Assembly: GCA_900313615.1 (NCBI GenBank)
Contig: OMRP01000002.1
Location: 310,001-374,000 of the forward strand
Source of the DNA: an uncultured Prevotellaceae bacterium
GTDB taxonomy: Bacteria > Bacteroidota > Bacteroidia > Bacteroidales > Bacteroidaceae
Reading direction: 5' to 3'
DNA: 64,000 nucleotides
A program made the position numbers and the translations under genes. Positions within the stretch are counted from its first letter, which is position 1, and each line of letters starts with the position of its first letter. The notes under the pieces were generated by a model. The model was not told the DNA's origin and made no database searches. It worked only from the letters and a program-made list of their open reading frames with translations. Below, one piece after another: positions 52,335 to 61,405 of this stretch.

Positions 52335-53558
52335 ATGAGAAATCTCGATCAATTTATAAAAGACCACGTCACATTCCGCCCCATCAGTATGTTTGCTGCC
52401 GATATTGAGGCAAACAAAGAGATCTTGACTCAAGAAATCAAAGCCAAGACAGTCTGTGTCATTGGTGGTGCCGGCTCCATCGGTTCTTCGTTCATTAAGG
52501 CAGTTCTACGATTTGAGCCGAAGAGTGTGGTTGTGATTGACCTTAACGAGAATGGTTTGGCGGAATTAGTGCGTGACGTGCGCAGTACGGATGGACTTTA
52601 TGTTCCTGACGAATTCCGTTGCTATACCCTCAACTTTGCCGACCCCATCTTCGAGCGAATCTTCCGCGAGGAAAAAGGCTTTGACATCGTTGCCAATTTC
52701 TCCGCCCACAAGCATGTTCGTTCCGAGAAAGACAAATACTCCGTTCAGGCTCTGATAGAGAACAACGACATCAAGGCTAAAAAATTGATGGATCTGTTGA
52801 CAGTCTATCCTCCGAAGCATTTCTTCTGTGTGAGCACTGACAAGGCCGCCAATCCAGTGAATATCATGGGCGCCTCGAAACGTATCATGGAAGATTTGGT
52901 GATGGCATACAACCAATATTTCAAAGTCACCACCGCCCGTTTCGCGAATGTCGCATTCAGCAACGGTTCATTGCCTGACGGATGGATTCATCGTATTCAG
53001 AAACAACAACCCTTGGCTGCCCCTTCAGATGTCAAACGGTATTTCGTTTCACCAGAAGAATCGGGACAGATATGTATGTTGGCCTGTATTTTAGGTAAGG
53101 GTGGAGAAGTATTCTTCCCCAAGCTTTGTGAAGACCAGATGCTCACCTTTTCATCAATCTGCGATGACTTTATCAAAGCTAATGGTTTTGAAAAAGACCT
53201 TTGTTCCTCCGACGAAGAGGCCAAGCATAAAGCTGCAACTTTAGCGTTCACCCATCAAGGAGATAAAGAGGGGGCTTACCCTGTCGTTTATTTTAGCTCC
53301 GACACCACAGGCGAAAAAGCCTATGAAGAGTTTTATGTCCCTGGCGAAAAAATCGACATGCAGCGTTTCCTTGCCTTGGGAGTCGTTGAACAAACCTCCC
53401 GTCATAGCATGAATGAGGTTAACGCTTTCTTTGACAAATTAGAAGGACTCTTTACCAATCCCGCTTTCACCAAAGCCCAAGTGGTAGAAGCCATCAAAGA
53501 GTTTATCCCTAACTTTGAACATGAGGAAAAAGGCAAGAACCTAGATCAAAAAATGTGA
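52335..53558 (+). CDS. Nucleotide-sugar 4,6-dehydratase (LegB/FlaA1-type SDR)
   Basis: A 407-residue SDR of the polysaccharide-biosynthesis (PF02719) group. The Rossmann motif VIGGAGSIGSSF, FSAHKHV, FCVSTDKAANPVNIMGASKRIMEDL and ARFANVAFSNGSLPDGW are typical. Such enzymes convert a GDP- or UDP-N-acetylhexosamine to its 4-keto-6-deoxy form. The following LegC gene and the CBS-nucleotidyltransferase suggest a GDP-linked substrate, as in the legionaminic-acid route of Campylobacter. The ATG at 52335 is used; an upstream in-frame start would overlap the ligase gene. Confidence 0.8.
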   Translation: MRNLDQFIKDHVTFRPISMFAADIEANKEILTQEIKAKTVCVIGGAGSIGSSFIKAVLRFEPKSVVVIDLNENGLAELVRDVRSTDGLYVPDEFRCYTLNFADPIFERIFREEKGFDIVANFSAHKHVRSEKDKYSVQALIENNDIKAKKLMDLLTVYPPKHFFCVSTDKAANPVNIMGASKRIMEDLVMAYNQYFKVTTARFANVAFSNGSLPDGWIHRIQKQQPLAAPSDVKRYFVSPEESGQICMLACILGKGGEVFFPKLCEDQMLTFSSICDDFIKANGFEKDLCSSDEEAKHKAATLAFTHQGDKEGAYPVVYFSSDTTGEKAYEEFYVPGEKIDMQRFLALGVVEQTSRHSMNEVNAFFDKLEGLFTNPAFTKAQVVEAIKEFIPNFEHEEKGKNLDQKM

Positions 53559-53560
53559 TT

Positions 53561-54706
53561 ATGGAATATAAAATAATAACTGATTTCATTCACGATTTAT
53601 ATGGGGGACAAGACTTCGTCCCTTTGGCTGTTCCCGTGTTTATTGGCAACGAGAAAAAATACCTCAACGAATGCATCGACACCACCTTTGTTTCAAGCGT
53701 GGGCAAGTTTGTTGACCGCTTTGAAGAGGACACAGCCAAATATACAGGTTGTAAACGAGCAGTGGTATGTGTCAGCGGAACCAATGCCCTTCACATGTCA
53801 TTGATGTTGGCTGGTGTAAAGCGTGACGACGAGGTGCTGACCCAGGCCTTGACTTTCATCGCCACTTGCAACGCTCTCAGTTATATTGGAGCGCATCCTG
53901 TATTCATCGATGTAGACAGAGACACCATGGGCCTTTCTCCTACAGCCGTCAGGGAATGGCTTGCCAAAAACTCCAAAATGAAAAATGGAGAGTGTTATAA
54001 TAAGCATACAGGTCGTAGGGTAAAAGCTTGTGTTCCCATGCACACATTCGGGCATCCTGTCCATCTGGATGAGCTGGTGAACGTTCTAAAAGAGTTCAAT
54101 ATCGAACTTGTGGAAGATGCTGCCGAGAGTATCGGTTCCCTATATAAAGGAAAGCATACCGGCACTTTCGGCAAGGTTGGAGCCTTGAGCTTCAATGGCA
54201 ACAAGACTATTACCACTGGTGGCGGCGGCATGATGCTGTTCAACGACGAGGATTTGGGCGCTTATGCAAAACATCTCACCACACAGGCTAAAATTCCCCA
54301 TCGTTGGGAGTTTCGTCATGACCACATCGGCTACAACTATCGTATGCCCAACATCAATGCCGCCCTTGGCTGTGCTCAGTTGGAACAGATAGAGAAATAT
54401 GTGGCCAGCAAGCGTGAAACGGCCAAGGCTTATGAGGAGTTCTTTAAAGACATTCCTGACATTGAGTTCTTTATTGACACGCCGGAAACCCGGAGCAATT
54501 ACTGGCTGAACGTTGTAATCCTTAAGGATAAGGATGCGCAGTTGAGCTTCTTGGAGTACACCAATGACCACGGTGTGATGACACGTCCCATTTGGGAACT
54601 TATGAACCGCCTGCCCATGTTCGAGCGTTGTGAGAATGACGGTCTGAAAAACACCATCTGGTTCGCCGACAGGGTGGTGAATATTCCGAGTAGTGTGAGA
54701 TTATGA
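53561..54706 (+). CDS. legC: LegC-type nucleotide-sugar aminotransferase
   Basis: A 381-residue PLP aminotransferase closely resembling LegC: GNEKKYLNECIDTTFVSSVGKFVDRFEE, ACVPMHTFGHPVHLDEL, LVEDAAESIGSLYKGKHTGTFGK, the PLP lysine in SFNGNKTITTGGGGMM and GYNYRMPNINAALGCAQLE. It aminates C4 of the 4-keto-6-deoxy sugar made by the preceding enzyme. The ATG at 53561 is preferred over a GTG two codons earlier. Overall GC content is higher than that of the flanking acyl-pathway genes. Confidence 0.88.
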   Translation: MEYKIITDFIHDLYGGQDFVPLAVPVFIGNEKKYLNECIDTTFVSSVGKFVDRFEEDTAKYTGCKRAVVCVSGTNALHMSLMLAGVKRDDEVLTQALTFIATCNALSYIGAHPVFIDVDRDTMGLSPTAVREWLAKNSKMKNGECYNKHTGRRVKACVPMHTFGHPVHLDELVNVLKEFNIELVEDAAESIGSLYKGKHTGTFGKVGALSFNGNKTITTGGGGMMLFNDEDLGAYAKHLTTQAKIPHRWEFRHDHIGYNYRMPNINAALGCAQLEQIEKYVASKRETAKAYEEFFKDIPDIEFFIDTPETRSNYWLNVVILKDKDAQLSFLEYTNDHGVMTRPIWELMNRLPMFERCENDGLKNTIWFADRVVNIPSSVRL

Positions 54707-55341
54707 AGAAACCTCTTATCCTTATTGGTGGCGGCGGTCATTGCAAATCTGTGTTAGAAGTTGCAGAAAGTGCAGGTTATCGGATTCTTGGTGTGCTGGA
54801 TATGCCAGAAGAGGTGGGCAAAGAAATTCTATCAACCAAAGTTATCGGTACCGACGACGATATACCATCTTTGGTGGATAAAGCAGATTTTGTGATTACC
54901 GTTGGTTTTATCAAAGACCCTTCTATCCGCATAAAATTGTACAATCGCGTAAAAGAAGCTGGCGGCAGGCTGGCGATGATTATCTCATCTACTGCATACG
55001 TCTCTAAGTATGCCACGATAGGTGAGGGAACCGTAGTGATGCACCATGCTTTTGTAAATGCCGGAGCAAATGTGGGTAATAATGTCATCATTAATACCTT
55101 CGCCAACATTGAGCATGATGCCATTATTGGCGACCAGTGCCATATTTCGACAGGCACCATGGTAAATGGTGACTGTAAGGTGGGCAAGAATTGTTTTATT
55201 GGCAGCCAATCAGTATTAGCTAATGGCATCACTATTGGAGATGACATCATTGTGGGTGCAGGCTCACTGGTAAGGAAATCTATCGGTATCAAAGGCATTT
55301 ATTCCGGCAATCCTGCAGTTTTAAAGATAAAAACGAAATGA
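54703..55341 (+). CDS. NeuD/PglD-like sugar N-acyltransferase
   Basis: A 212-residue protein with an N-terminal Rossmann-like half (PLILIGGGGHCKSVLEVAESAGYRILGVLD) and a left-handed beta-helix half (VVMHHAFVNAGANVGNNVIINTFANIEHDAIIGDQCHISTGTMVNGDCKVG). The His in NIEHDAIIG matches the catalytic His of PglD/NeuD. It acylates the C4 amino group produced by LegC. Acetyl-CoA is the usual donor; the carrier-bound acid of this cluster is an alternative. It overlaps both neighbours by four bases. Confidence 0.82.
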   Translation: MKKPLILIGGGGHCKSVLEVAESAGYRILGVLDMPEEVGKEILSTKVIGTDDDIPSLVDKADFVITVGFIKDPSIRIKLYNRVKEAGGRLAMIISSTAYVSKYATIGEGTVVMHHAFVNAGANVGNNVIINTFANIEHDAIIGDQCHISTGTMVNGDCKVGKNCFIGSQSVLANGITIGDDIIVGAGSLVRKSIGIKGIYSGNPAVLKIKTK

Positions 55342-56405
55342 CTATGTTGACTGAACGTGTAAGGAAGAGGACGGTAGATTCTCAAAAGACCATCATCCAA
55401 ACCATGAAGATGATGGATGATTGTTTTGCCAAGTCATTATTGGTTTTTAAAAACGACAAATTCCTTGGTATGATTACCAATGGAGACCTGCAAAGGGCAA
55501 TCATTGCTAACAAGCCTTTTGACACGGAAATTGGATCTCTCATCAACAATTCTGAAAAGAAATATGCCCTCATAACAGATGACAAGGAACAGATTAAAGC
55601 ATGGATGCTCGAGGTAAGAGCAGAAATGATGCCCATTATCGACAACAACGGTAACCTTGTCAAAGTTATTTTCTGGGAAGACCTGTTCAAAGAAACACAA
55701 GACGACAACAGAGAAAAGATTGATATTCCCGTTGTTATTATGGCTGGAGGGAAAGGAACACGACTGAAACCAATAACAAATGTCATTCCAAAGCCATTGA
55801 TCCCTATTGGTGATAAGACCATTCTAGAAGAAATCATGGATCAGTTTGAGGGGATTGGTTGTAAGCAATTCTATATGTCGGTGAATTACAAGTCAGACAT
55901 GATGCGTTTCTACCTTGAGCAATTAGAGCATCATTATGAAATAGAATTCTTTGAGGAAACAAAGCCGTTAGGCACAATAGGAAGCGTATCTCTTTTGAAG
56001 GGAAAGATCTGCACCCCATTCTTCGTCAGCAATTGTGATATCATCATAGACCAGGACTATCGTGACGTGTATAAATACCACGTCAACAACAACAATGAAT
56101 TGACGATTGTAACTGCCGTCAAGAGTTTCAAGATTCCCTACGGTGTAATTGAGACCGGTGAAGACGGATTGATGACGGGTTTACAGGAAAAGCCCGAAAT
56201 CACCTATATGATTAACACGGGTGTTTATATACTCAATCCTGAATGTATAAACGAGATACCGGAGGGAGAATTCTTCCATATCACCCATCTTATGGAGAAA
56301 ATCAAGCAACGCGGTGGACGCATTGGTTGCTTTCCTGTCAGTGAACATTCATGGAAAGACATGGGCGACTGGAGTGAATATTTAAAAGTAGCAAATATAA
56401 TCTGA
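55338..56405 (+). CDS. CBS-domain sugar-1-phosphate nucleotidyltransferase (PtmE-like)
   Basis: A 355-residue fusion. Residues 1-118 hold two CBS motifs (SLLVFKNDKFLGMITNGDLQRAI; MMPIIDNNGNLVKVIFWEDLF). Residues 127-355 are a nucleotidyltransferase with VVIMAGGKGTRLKPITNVIPKPLIPIGDKT, VSNCDIIID, INTGVYIL and a late EHSWKDMGDW. The architecture matches Campylobacter PtmE, which makes GDP-glucosamine for legionaminic acid. It would supply the nucleotide sugar to the dehydratase and LegC encoded upstream, with CBS domains perhaps sensing nucleotides. Confidence 0.82.
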   Translation: MTMLTERVRKRTVDSQKTIIQTMKMMDDCFAKSLLVFKNDKFLGMITNGDLQRAIIANKPFDTEIGSLINNSEKKYALITDDKEQIKAWMLEVRAEMMPIIDNNGNLVKVIFWEDLFKETQDDNREKIDIPVVIMAGGKGTRLKPITNVIPKPLIPIGDKTILEEIMDQFEGIGCKQFYMSVNYKSDMMRFYLEQLEHHYEIEFFEETKPLGTIGSVSLLKGKICTPFFVSNCDIIIDQDYRDVYKYHVNNNNELTIVTAVKSFKIPYGVIETGEDGLMTGLQEKPEITYMINTGVYILNPECINEIPEGEFFHITHLMEKIKQRGGRIGCFPVSEHSWKDMGDWSEYLKVANII

Positions 56406-56406
56406 A

Positions 56407-57576
56407 ATGGAAAATAAAAAGTATAGTTTGTTAGTCATAGCTCTATATTGCTATTCTGGGCATGTGAAGGCTGTCATAGATCATCTCAAGTCTAAAAATC
56501 CATTAGTGGATTTGACACTGCTGACAGACAAACCAGAAGAAATGAAGGATTTGCTGGAAGACAAGTCTGTTAAAATATTAGAATACGACATTCTCACTCC
56601 AAGCAAAATAAAATGGCGATGGCTGAGGTCTATGGTGATAAGATACAGGCAAAAAAAGTTCTTTTCTCACTTTAGTAAGGGCAAGAAATATGACATCGTA
56701 AATATTCAATTTCCTAAAAGGTACCTTTCTTTTGTGCGCAAATACTTGAGAAGCATGTCAAACAATATTGTAATCACTCCCTGGGGAAGTGATGTGTTGC
56801 GACAGAACAGAGAGTCATTGAACCAACTGAAAGGACTATATAAAGAGGCTGATTATATCGCCACATCGCCCAACACGCCTTTAGGCAGAAAGATTATTGA
56901 AGAATTCAAGGTGGATTCCAAGATAATGGTCGGCAATTTCTTTGGTTCTGATGTAGTGGATTTCGCGATTGAGAAGGGAACATCCATTACTCAAAAGGAA
57001 GCTAAAGAGCGTTTCGGATTAGCGGGAAGATATGTAATAACCTGCGGTTACAACCGGAAAGTACCACAGCGACACAAGGCAATCATCGCTGCCATAGATA
57101 AGGTAAAAGACCAACTCCCAAAGAACTTAACCCTACTATTCCCTATGACATATGCCAATCCAAGAACAGAAAACGACTATGTGGCAGAATGCAAGGAAGA
57201 TTGCAAGGATAGAGGTTTATCGGCTTTGTTTATTACTGATTTTCTAACAGTTGAAGATATATACAAACTAAGAAAAGCCACCGATATGTTTATACATGTA
57301 CAAACTACTGATGCAAGTTCAGCTTCCGTACAAGAATACATTCTTTGCGACAAAAAGATTGTGCATGGTTCATGGATTAAATATGAAGAATTGGAGAATT
57401 ATAAGCCATTGTTTTATTTCCCTGTCGACGATATGAATAATTTAGCGGAAACAATTATTAAAGCTTTCATATCTGATAAGATAGTTATACCTAAAGAGGT
57501 TATGGAATTAATCAAGAGCCACGGATGGAACACAACAAGTTCTTTGATGAATGAATTTTTCATGAGTATTGTGTAA
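56407..57576 (+). CDS. GT-B fold glycosyltransferase
   Basis: A 389-residue protein with a GT4-like layout: an N-terminal Rossmann half (YSLLVIALYCYSGHVKAVIDHL), VITPWGSDVLRQN, ADYIATSPNTPLGRKII and a C-terminal half with ITCGYNRKVPQRHKAIIAAI and the donor-site region FIHVQTTDASSASVQEYILCDKKIVHG. It probably transfers one sugar of the repeat unit at the cytoplasmic face of the membrane. Donor and acceptor are unknown. A WGSD motif is also seen in GT56-like Fuc4NAc transferases. Confidence 0.75.
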   Translation: MENKKYSLLVIALYCYSGHVKAVIDHLKSKNPLVDLTLLTDKPEEMKDLLEDKSVKILEYDILTPSKIKWRWLRSMVIRYRQKKFFSHFSKGKKYDIVNIQFPKRYLSFVRKYLRSMSNNIVITPWGSDVLRQNRESLNQLKGLYKEADYIATSPNTPLGRKIIEEFKVDSKIMVGNFFGSDVVDFAIEKGTSITQKEAKERFGLAGRYVITCGYNRKVPQRHKAIIAAIDKVKDQLPKNLTLLFPMTYANPRTENDYVAECKEDCKDRGLSALFITDFLTVEDIYKLRKATDMFIHVQTTDASSASVQEYILCDKKIVHGSWIKYEELENYKPLFYFPVDDMNNLAETIIKAFISDKIVIPKEVMELIKSHGWNTTSSLMNEFFMSIV

Positions 57577-57600
57577 CAAAGCATTACGATTATCTTTCAC

Positions 57601-58953
57601 ATGCAACAATTAATTACAGATATATTCCTAACCAATCTTAGGAACCGAGTGGTAAACGGATTTACCGATGAGACATTATCAAAAGCGAGAGAATGTTTAC
57701 TCGACTTTATAGGAGTATCTTTAGCCGGTGCTGTTACATTAAAAGGCAAGGAACAAGATGTCGCAAATCAAATTGAAACAATCGATGGATGCCATGTCAT
57801 CGGCATGCAAAAAAAAGTGAACATGAATGTGGCTGCACTGCTCAATGGCATCAGTTCCCATGTCATAGAATTAGATGACGGTCACCGTATCGGAATGTTA
57901 CACTTAGGATCACCCATAATTTCCTCCCTTTTAGCTGTAGCAGAGAAAGAAGAAGTTTCTTCTAAAGATTTCCTTAATGGCATAGTTGTCGGCTATGAGA
58001 CAGCCATCCGTTTGGCATGCGCCATACAGCCTGGACATAAACTAAAAGGATATCATGCCACAGGTACTTGTGGCACAATCGGAGCAGCCATGGCTATTGC
58101 CACAGCACTTCGTTTTGACTTTGAGCAAATGAAATCTGCCTTTTCCGCAGCTGTTACTAGTGCCGCAGGTGTTCTAGAAATGATTGAAGGCGATACGGAA
58201 CTCAAGCCATTCAATGCCGGTCGAGCCGCAATGGACGGTGTGGCGGCCGCCTATATAGGAAAAGCCCGTTTCAAAGCTCCGGAAGATGCTTTAGGGGGCA
58301 AACGAGGGTTCTTAAAGGTTATGACTGATAATGCAAAAATGGATTATATTTTAGATTTCAACAATAAGAGATCTATGATAGAGACCATATACATGAAGCC
58401 CTATGCAGCATGCCGCCATTGTCATCCTTCGATAGAAGCTGCCCTTCATATAAAAGAGAATCGCTCGTTCAAACTTGATGAGGTAGAGAATATTCATATT
58501 GACACTTATAAACTAGCAGTTGCCGGACATGATCACACCGACATAAAAGGTTCCAATTCCGCCAAGATGAGTATTCCCTATAGTTTGGCGGTCGCATTGT
58601 GTACAGGAAAAGCCGGTATAGATGCATATACAGAAAGAAACATTAAGAATCCCAAAATACAAGCTATTACAAAAAAAGTATCTGTAACCGATATCGACGA
58701 ACTCACAGCTTTGTGTCCCCAGAAACGGGTAGCCATAGTAACAGTGAATACCAAATCGGGAAAGTTTACAGAACGTATCGAATATCCCAAGGGTGAGCCT
58801 GAAAACCCGCTTACCAAACAGGAATTAGAGGAGAAGTTCTATGGATTAGCCATATATGGCGGCTTAACAAAAAATGAATGTGATGTGGTTATAAAAGAAA
58901 TAGAGAATAACAATTTCAACCTTGCTAAAATAATAAACGTCATTTGTAAATGA
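57601..58953 (+). CDS. MmgE/PrpD family enzyme
   Basis: A 450-residue protein of the family containing 2-methylcitrate dehydratase, cis-aconitate decarboxylase and iminodisuccinate epimerase. Active-site strings are recognisable: SHVIELDDGHRIGMLHLGSP, GYETAIRLACAI, GYHATGTCGTIGAAMAIA and MKPYAACRHCHPSIEA. It is expected to dehydrate, decarboxylate or epimerise a di- or tricarboxylic acid. It overlaps the hydro-lyase beta-subunit gene by four bases, so the two steps probably follow each other. Such central-metabolism relatives are unusual in a surface-sugar operon. Confidence 0.8.
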   Translation: MQQLITDIFLTNLRNRVVNGFTDETLSKARECLLDFIGVSLAGAVTLKGKEQDVANQIETIDGCHVIGMQKKVNMNVAALLNGISSHVIELDDGHRIGMLHLGSPIISSLLAVAEKEEVSSKDFLNGIVVGYETAIRLACAIQPGHKLKGYHATGTCGTIGAAMAIATALRFDFEQMKSAFSAAVTSAAGVLEMIEGDTELKPFNAGRAAMDGVAAAYIGKARFKAPEDALGGKRGFLKVMTDNAKMDYILDFNNKRSMIETIYMKPYAACRHCHPSIEAALHIKENRSFKLDEVENIHIDTYKLAVAGHDHTDIKGSNSAKMSIPYSLAVALCTGKAGIDAYTERNIKNPKIQAITKKVSVTDIDELTALCPQKRVAIVTVNTKSGKFTERIEYPKGEPENPLTKQELEEKFYGLAIYGGLTKNECDVVIKEIENNNFNLAKIINVICK

Positions 58954-59459
58954 AAAACCTGACGACTCCACTAAGCGAAGAAGATATCGCAAAATTAGAA
59001 GTAGGTGATGTGATAACCATTTCAGGCTATATTTATACAGGCCGGGATGCCGTTTTGCCAAAAATTGTGAAGCATGCAAAAGAGGGAACTCTTACAGAAG
59101 TTAATGTAGAACTGCAAGGAAGTGTCATTTTTCACACCGCGGTAAGTTTAGCAGGTGTTGGCCCTACGTCAAGCAACAAACTTGAAATAGAGAGCAGTTT
59201 TGAACCTTTATCTAAGGCTGGAGTTAAAATACATCTTGGCAAAGGAGCCATAAAATCGGAAACAGTGAAAGCTCTTGCTGAAAATAATGCTGTTTTTGCC
59301 ATCATTCCGCCTGTCACTGCACTTTTGGAGAGCCAAACCACAGAACGAGAAATAGTATGTTATCCAGAATTGGGTATGGAGGCATTTCACCGTATCAAAG
59401 CAGATCATTATCAAGCCATTATAGCCGCCGCTAAAGGAAAGAGTATTTATGACAAATAA
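58950..59459 (+). CDS. Class-I fumarase/tartrate dehydratase beta subunit-like
   Basis: A 169-residue protein equal to the Fumerase_C domain (TtdB type): LEVGDVITISGYIYTGRDAVLPKI, the swivelling-domain motif FHTAVSLAGVGPTSSNK and HLGKGAIKSETVKALAENNAVFAII. It forms the substrate-binding partner of the Fe-S alpha subunit encoded next. The order beta-alpha is the reverse of ttdA-ttdB in E. coli. It overlaps the alpha gene by 11 nt. Confidence 0.85.
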   Translation: MKNLTTPLSEEDIAKLEVGDVITISGYIYTGRDAVLPKIVKHAKEGTLTEVNVELQGSVIFHTAVSLAGVGPTSSNKLEIESSFEPLSKAGVKIHLGKGAIKSETVKALAENNAVFAIIPPVTALLESQTTEREIVCYPELGMEAFHRIKADHYQAIIAAAKGKSIYDK

Positions 59460-60309
59460 TATTATTGACAAGGTTGCGAATTGCTTAGTACAGGCCGGTT
59501 CCACTTTCCGAGAGGATCAAAAAAGGGCATATCTTCGTGCTATTGACAAAGAACCTGGGTCTCACAGCTGTTGGGTGATGCGTCAAGTGCTTGACAATGC
59601 ATTGGTAGCAGAGAAAAATCATGGCCCGTTGTGCGATGACACAGGTATTCCTCATCTTTTTTTAGAAATAGGTCCAAAGAAGCAACTCTCGGGAGAATTG
59701 ATTCAACAAATACACCAAGGTATTGAGGTTGGATTGCGTAAACTACCAGGACGTCCCATGGCTATTATGGGTAATGACTATCAGCGCATTGACCAATCTG
59801 GTGGTCTGAATCCTGACCCTGGCGCATTGCTATCTTCACCATTAATTGTCAAGCCTGTCGATGAAGATGTGCTTCGACTGACGATATTGATGTTGGGTGG
59901 AGGGCCAGCCATTCGTGGTGTCACGCATCGTGTATTCCATAAGCACAGTGTCGACACAGTAATTGATGAAATCGTTAATCGTGCCATTCCTGCTGTTGGT
60001 CAGTTGGGATGCTCTCCTTGTACCTTAGCCATTGGAATAGGACGTAGTCAGTTTGAAGCTACCAGCCTTATGATGGAAGCCATGGCGAAGGGAAACTATG
60101 ATGAGCAATCTGACTTTGAACAAGCCATTACCAATCGCGTAAATGAGTCCAATATTGGCGCATTAGGACTCGGGGGTAAGACCAGCGTATTAGCCACCTT
60201 TGCCAAAGTTGGTCCACAAAGGGCCAGTGGTGTAAGGGTCGTAGCTCTTAGACCATGTTGTTGTTTCGAGCCAAGGAGGGCTGTCGTTGATTTATTTGAT
60301 AATGTTTGA
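59449..60309 (+). CDS. Class-I fumarase/tartrate dehydratase alpha subunit-like (Fe-S)
   Basis: A 286-residue Fumerase-domain protein (TtdA type). Three Cys that would hold the 4Fe-4S cluster are in place: LCDDTGIPH, LGCSPCTLAIGIG and RPCCCFEPRR. SGGLNPDPGALLSSPLIV and IGALGLGGKTSVLA also match. With the beta subunit it should add or remove water on a dicarboxylate such as fumarate, mesaconate or tartrate. The Fe-S cluster would make it oxygen-sensitive, suiting an anaerobe. Confidence 0.85.
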   Translation: MTNNIIDKVANCLVQAGSTFREDQKRAYLRAIDKEPGSHSCWVMRQVLDNALVAEKNHGPLCDDTGIPHLFLEIGPKKQLSGELIQQIHQGIEVGLRKLPGRPMAIMGNDYQRIDQSGGLNPDPGALLSSPLIVKPVDEDVLRLTILMLGGGPAIRGVTHRVFHKHSVDTVIDEIVNRAIPAVGQLGCSPCTLAIGIGRSQFEATSLMMEAMAKGNYDEQSDFEQAITNRVNESNIGALGLGGKTSVLATFAKVGPQRASGVRVVALRPCCCFEPRRAVVDLFDNV

Positions 60310-60321
60310 TAATGTTCTATA

Positions 60322-61401
60322 ATGACTAACAAGCATATTTTCAAGCCACGACAATCCAACCTTGAACTATATCGAATAATAGTCATGTTACTCATCGTTG
60401 CTCACCATTATGTAGTGAACAGCGGAGTAATGAATCTGATGGAATCAGATGGATTCTCTTCCCGAAGCCTTTTTTACCATGTTTTCGGTATGTGGGGTAA
60501 AATCGGCATTAATTGTTTTGTTCTTATAACAGGTTATTTTATGTGCCGTTCTAAAATAACTCTTAGGAAATTTCTTAAACTGTTTTTAGAGATTGAGTTT
60601 TACACCATAATCATCTACCTTATTTTTGTGATAACAGGATATAACGACTTTTCTCCTCTAGCATTCACTAAGATTGTCTTTTGGTTTATTCTCAGACCTA
60701 TTCATGACAGTTTTATCCATTGTTTCCTCATCTTCTGGTTATTCATTCCATTTCTTAACATACTCATCAACAATCTCAATCGCAGACAGCATAGATTATT
60801 GGTAATCCTTTCTATAATTATTTATACGGTAATTGGCAGTATGCCTAAAGTGGGCATAACATTTAATTATGTGGAATGGTTCATTGTACTTTATTTTATA
60901 GCTTCGTACCTAAGAAATTATCAACTACGTTGGTTGAATGGGAAATATGCGGGGTGGTTGATGGTATTAAGCATTCTCCTTGCTGTCGGTAGCGTGGTAG
61001 CTTTGCGTTGGCTTAATGCCTTCAAAGGAATGAATTATGGGGCATATTTCTTTGTCATCGACGTCAATAAAGTATTTGCCCTTTTAGTGGCTGTCACTTC
61101 ATTTTCATGGTTCAAAGATATAAAAATGCCACATGTCCCGTTAATTAACACCATAGGAGCGACAACATTTGGTGTCTTTCTAATTCATACTCGCACAAGT
61201 ACTATGAGGCAATGGCTTTGGAAAGACACGATTGACGTGACAGGTCATTACACATTTGTCCACTATATCCTCTTTTCCCTTATTGTTGTCATCGTAGTTT
61301 TTGTTATTTGTTCACTTATCGATTATCTTCGCATACGTCTACTTGAGAATCCATTATTCCATTTTCTTGATAAACGATTCTTTGCAAAACAAAAGACCTA
61401 A
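60322..61401 (+). CDS. Acyltransferase-3 family membrane protein
   Basis: A 359-residue protein with about ten membrane helices. The N-terminus SNLELYRIIVMLLIVAHHYV carries the conserved Arg and His-His of OafA/WecH-type acyltransferases; FVLITGYFMCRSKIT and the late TTFGVFLIHTRT are also typical. It transfers an acyl group, usually acetyl, from the cytoplasm to a lipid-linked or exported glycan. It follows the alpha-subunit gene by 12 nt. Confidence 0.85.
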   Translation: MTNKHIFKPRQSNLELYRIIVMLLIVAHHYVVNSGVMNLMESDGFSSRSLFYHVFGMWGKIGINCFVLITGYFMCRSKITLRKFLKLFLEIEFYTIIIYLIFVITGYNDFSPLAFTKIVFWFILRPIHDSFIHCFLIFWLFIPFLNILINNLNRRQHRLLVILSIIIYTVIGSMPKVGITFNYVEWFIVLYFIASYLRNYQLRWLNGKYAGWLMVLSILLAVGSVVALRWLNAFKGMNYGAYFFVIDVNKVFALLVAVTSFSWFKDIKMPHVPLINTIGATTFGVFLIHTRTSTMRQWLWKDTIDVTGHYTFVHYILFSLIVVIVVFVICSLIDYLRIRLLENPLFHFLDKRFFAKQKT

Positions 61402-61405
61402 AAAG

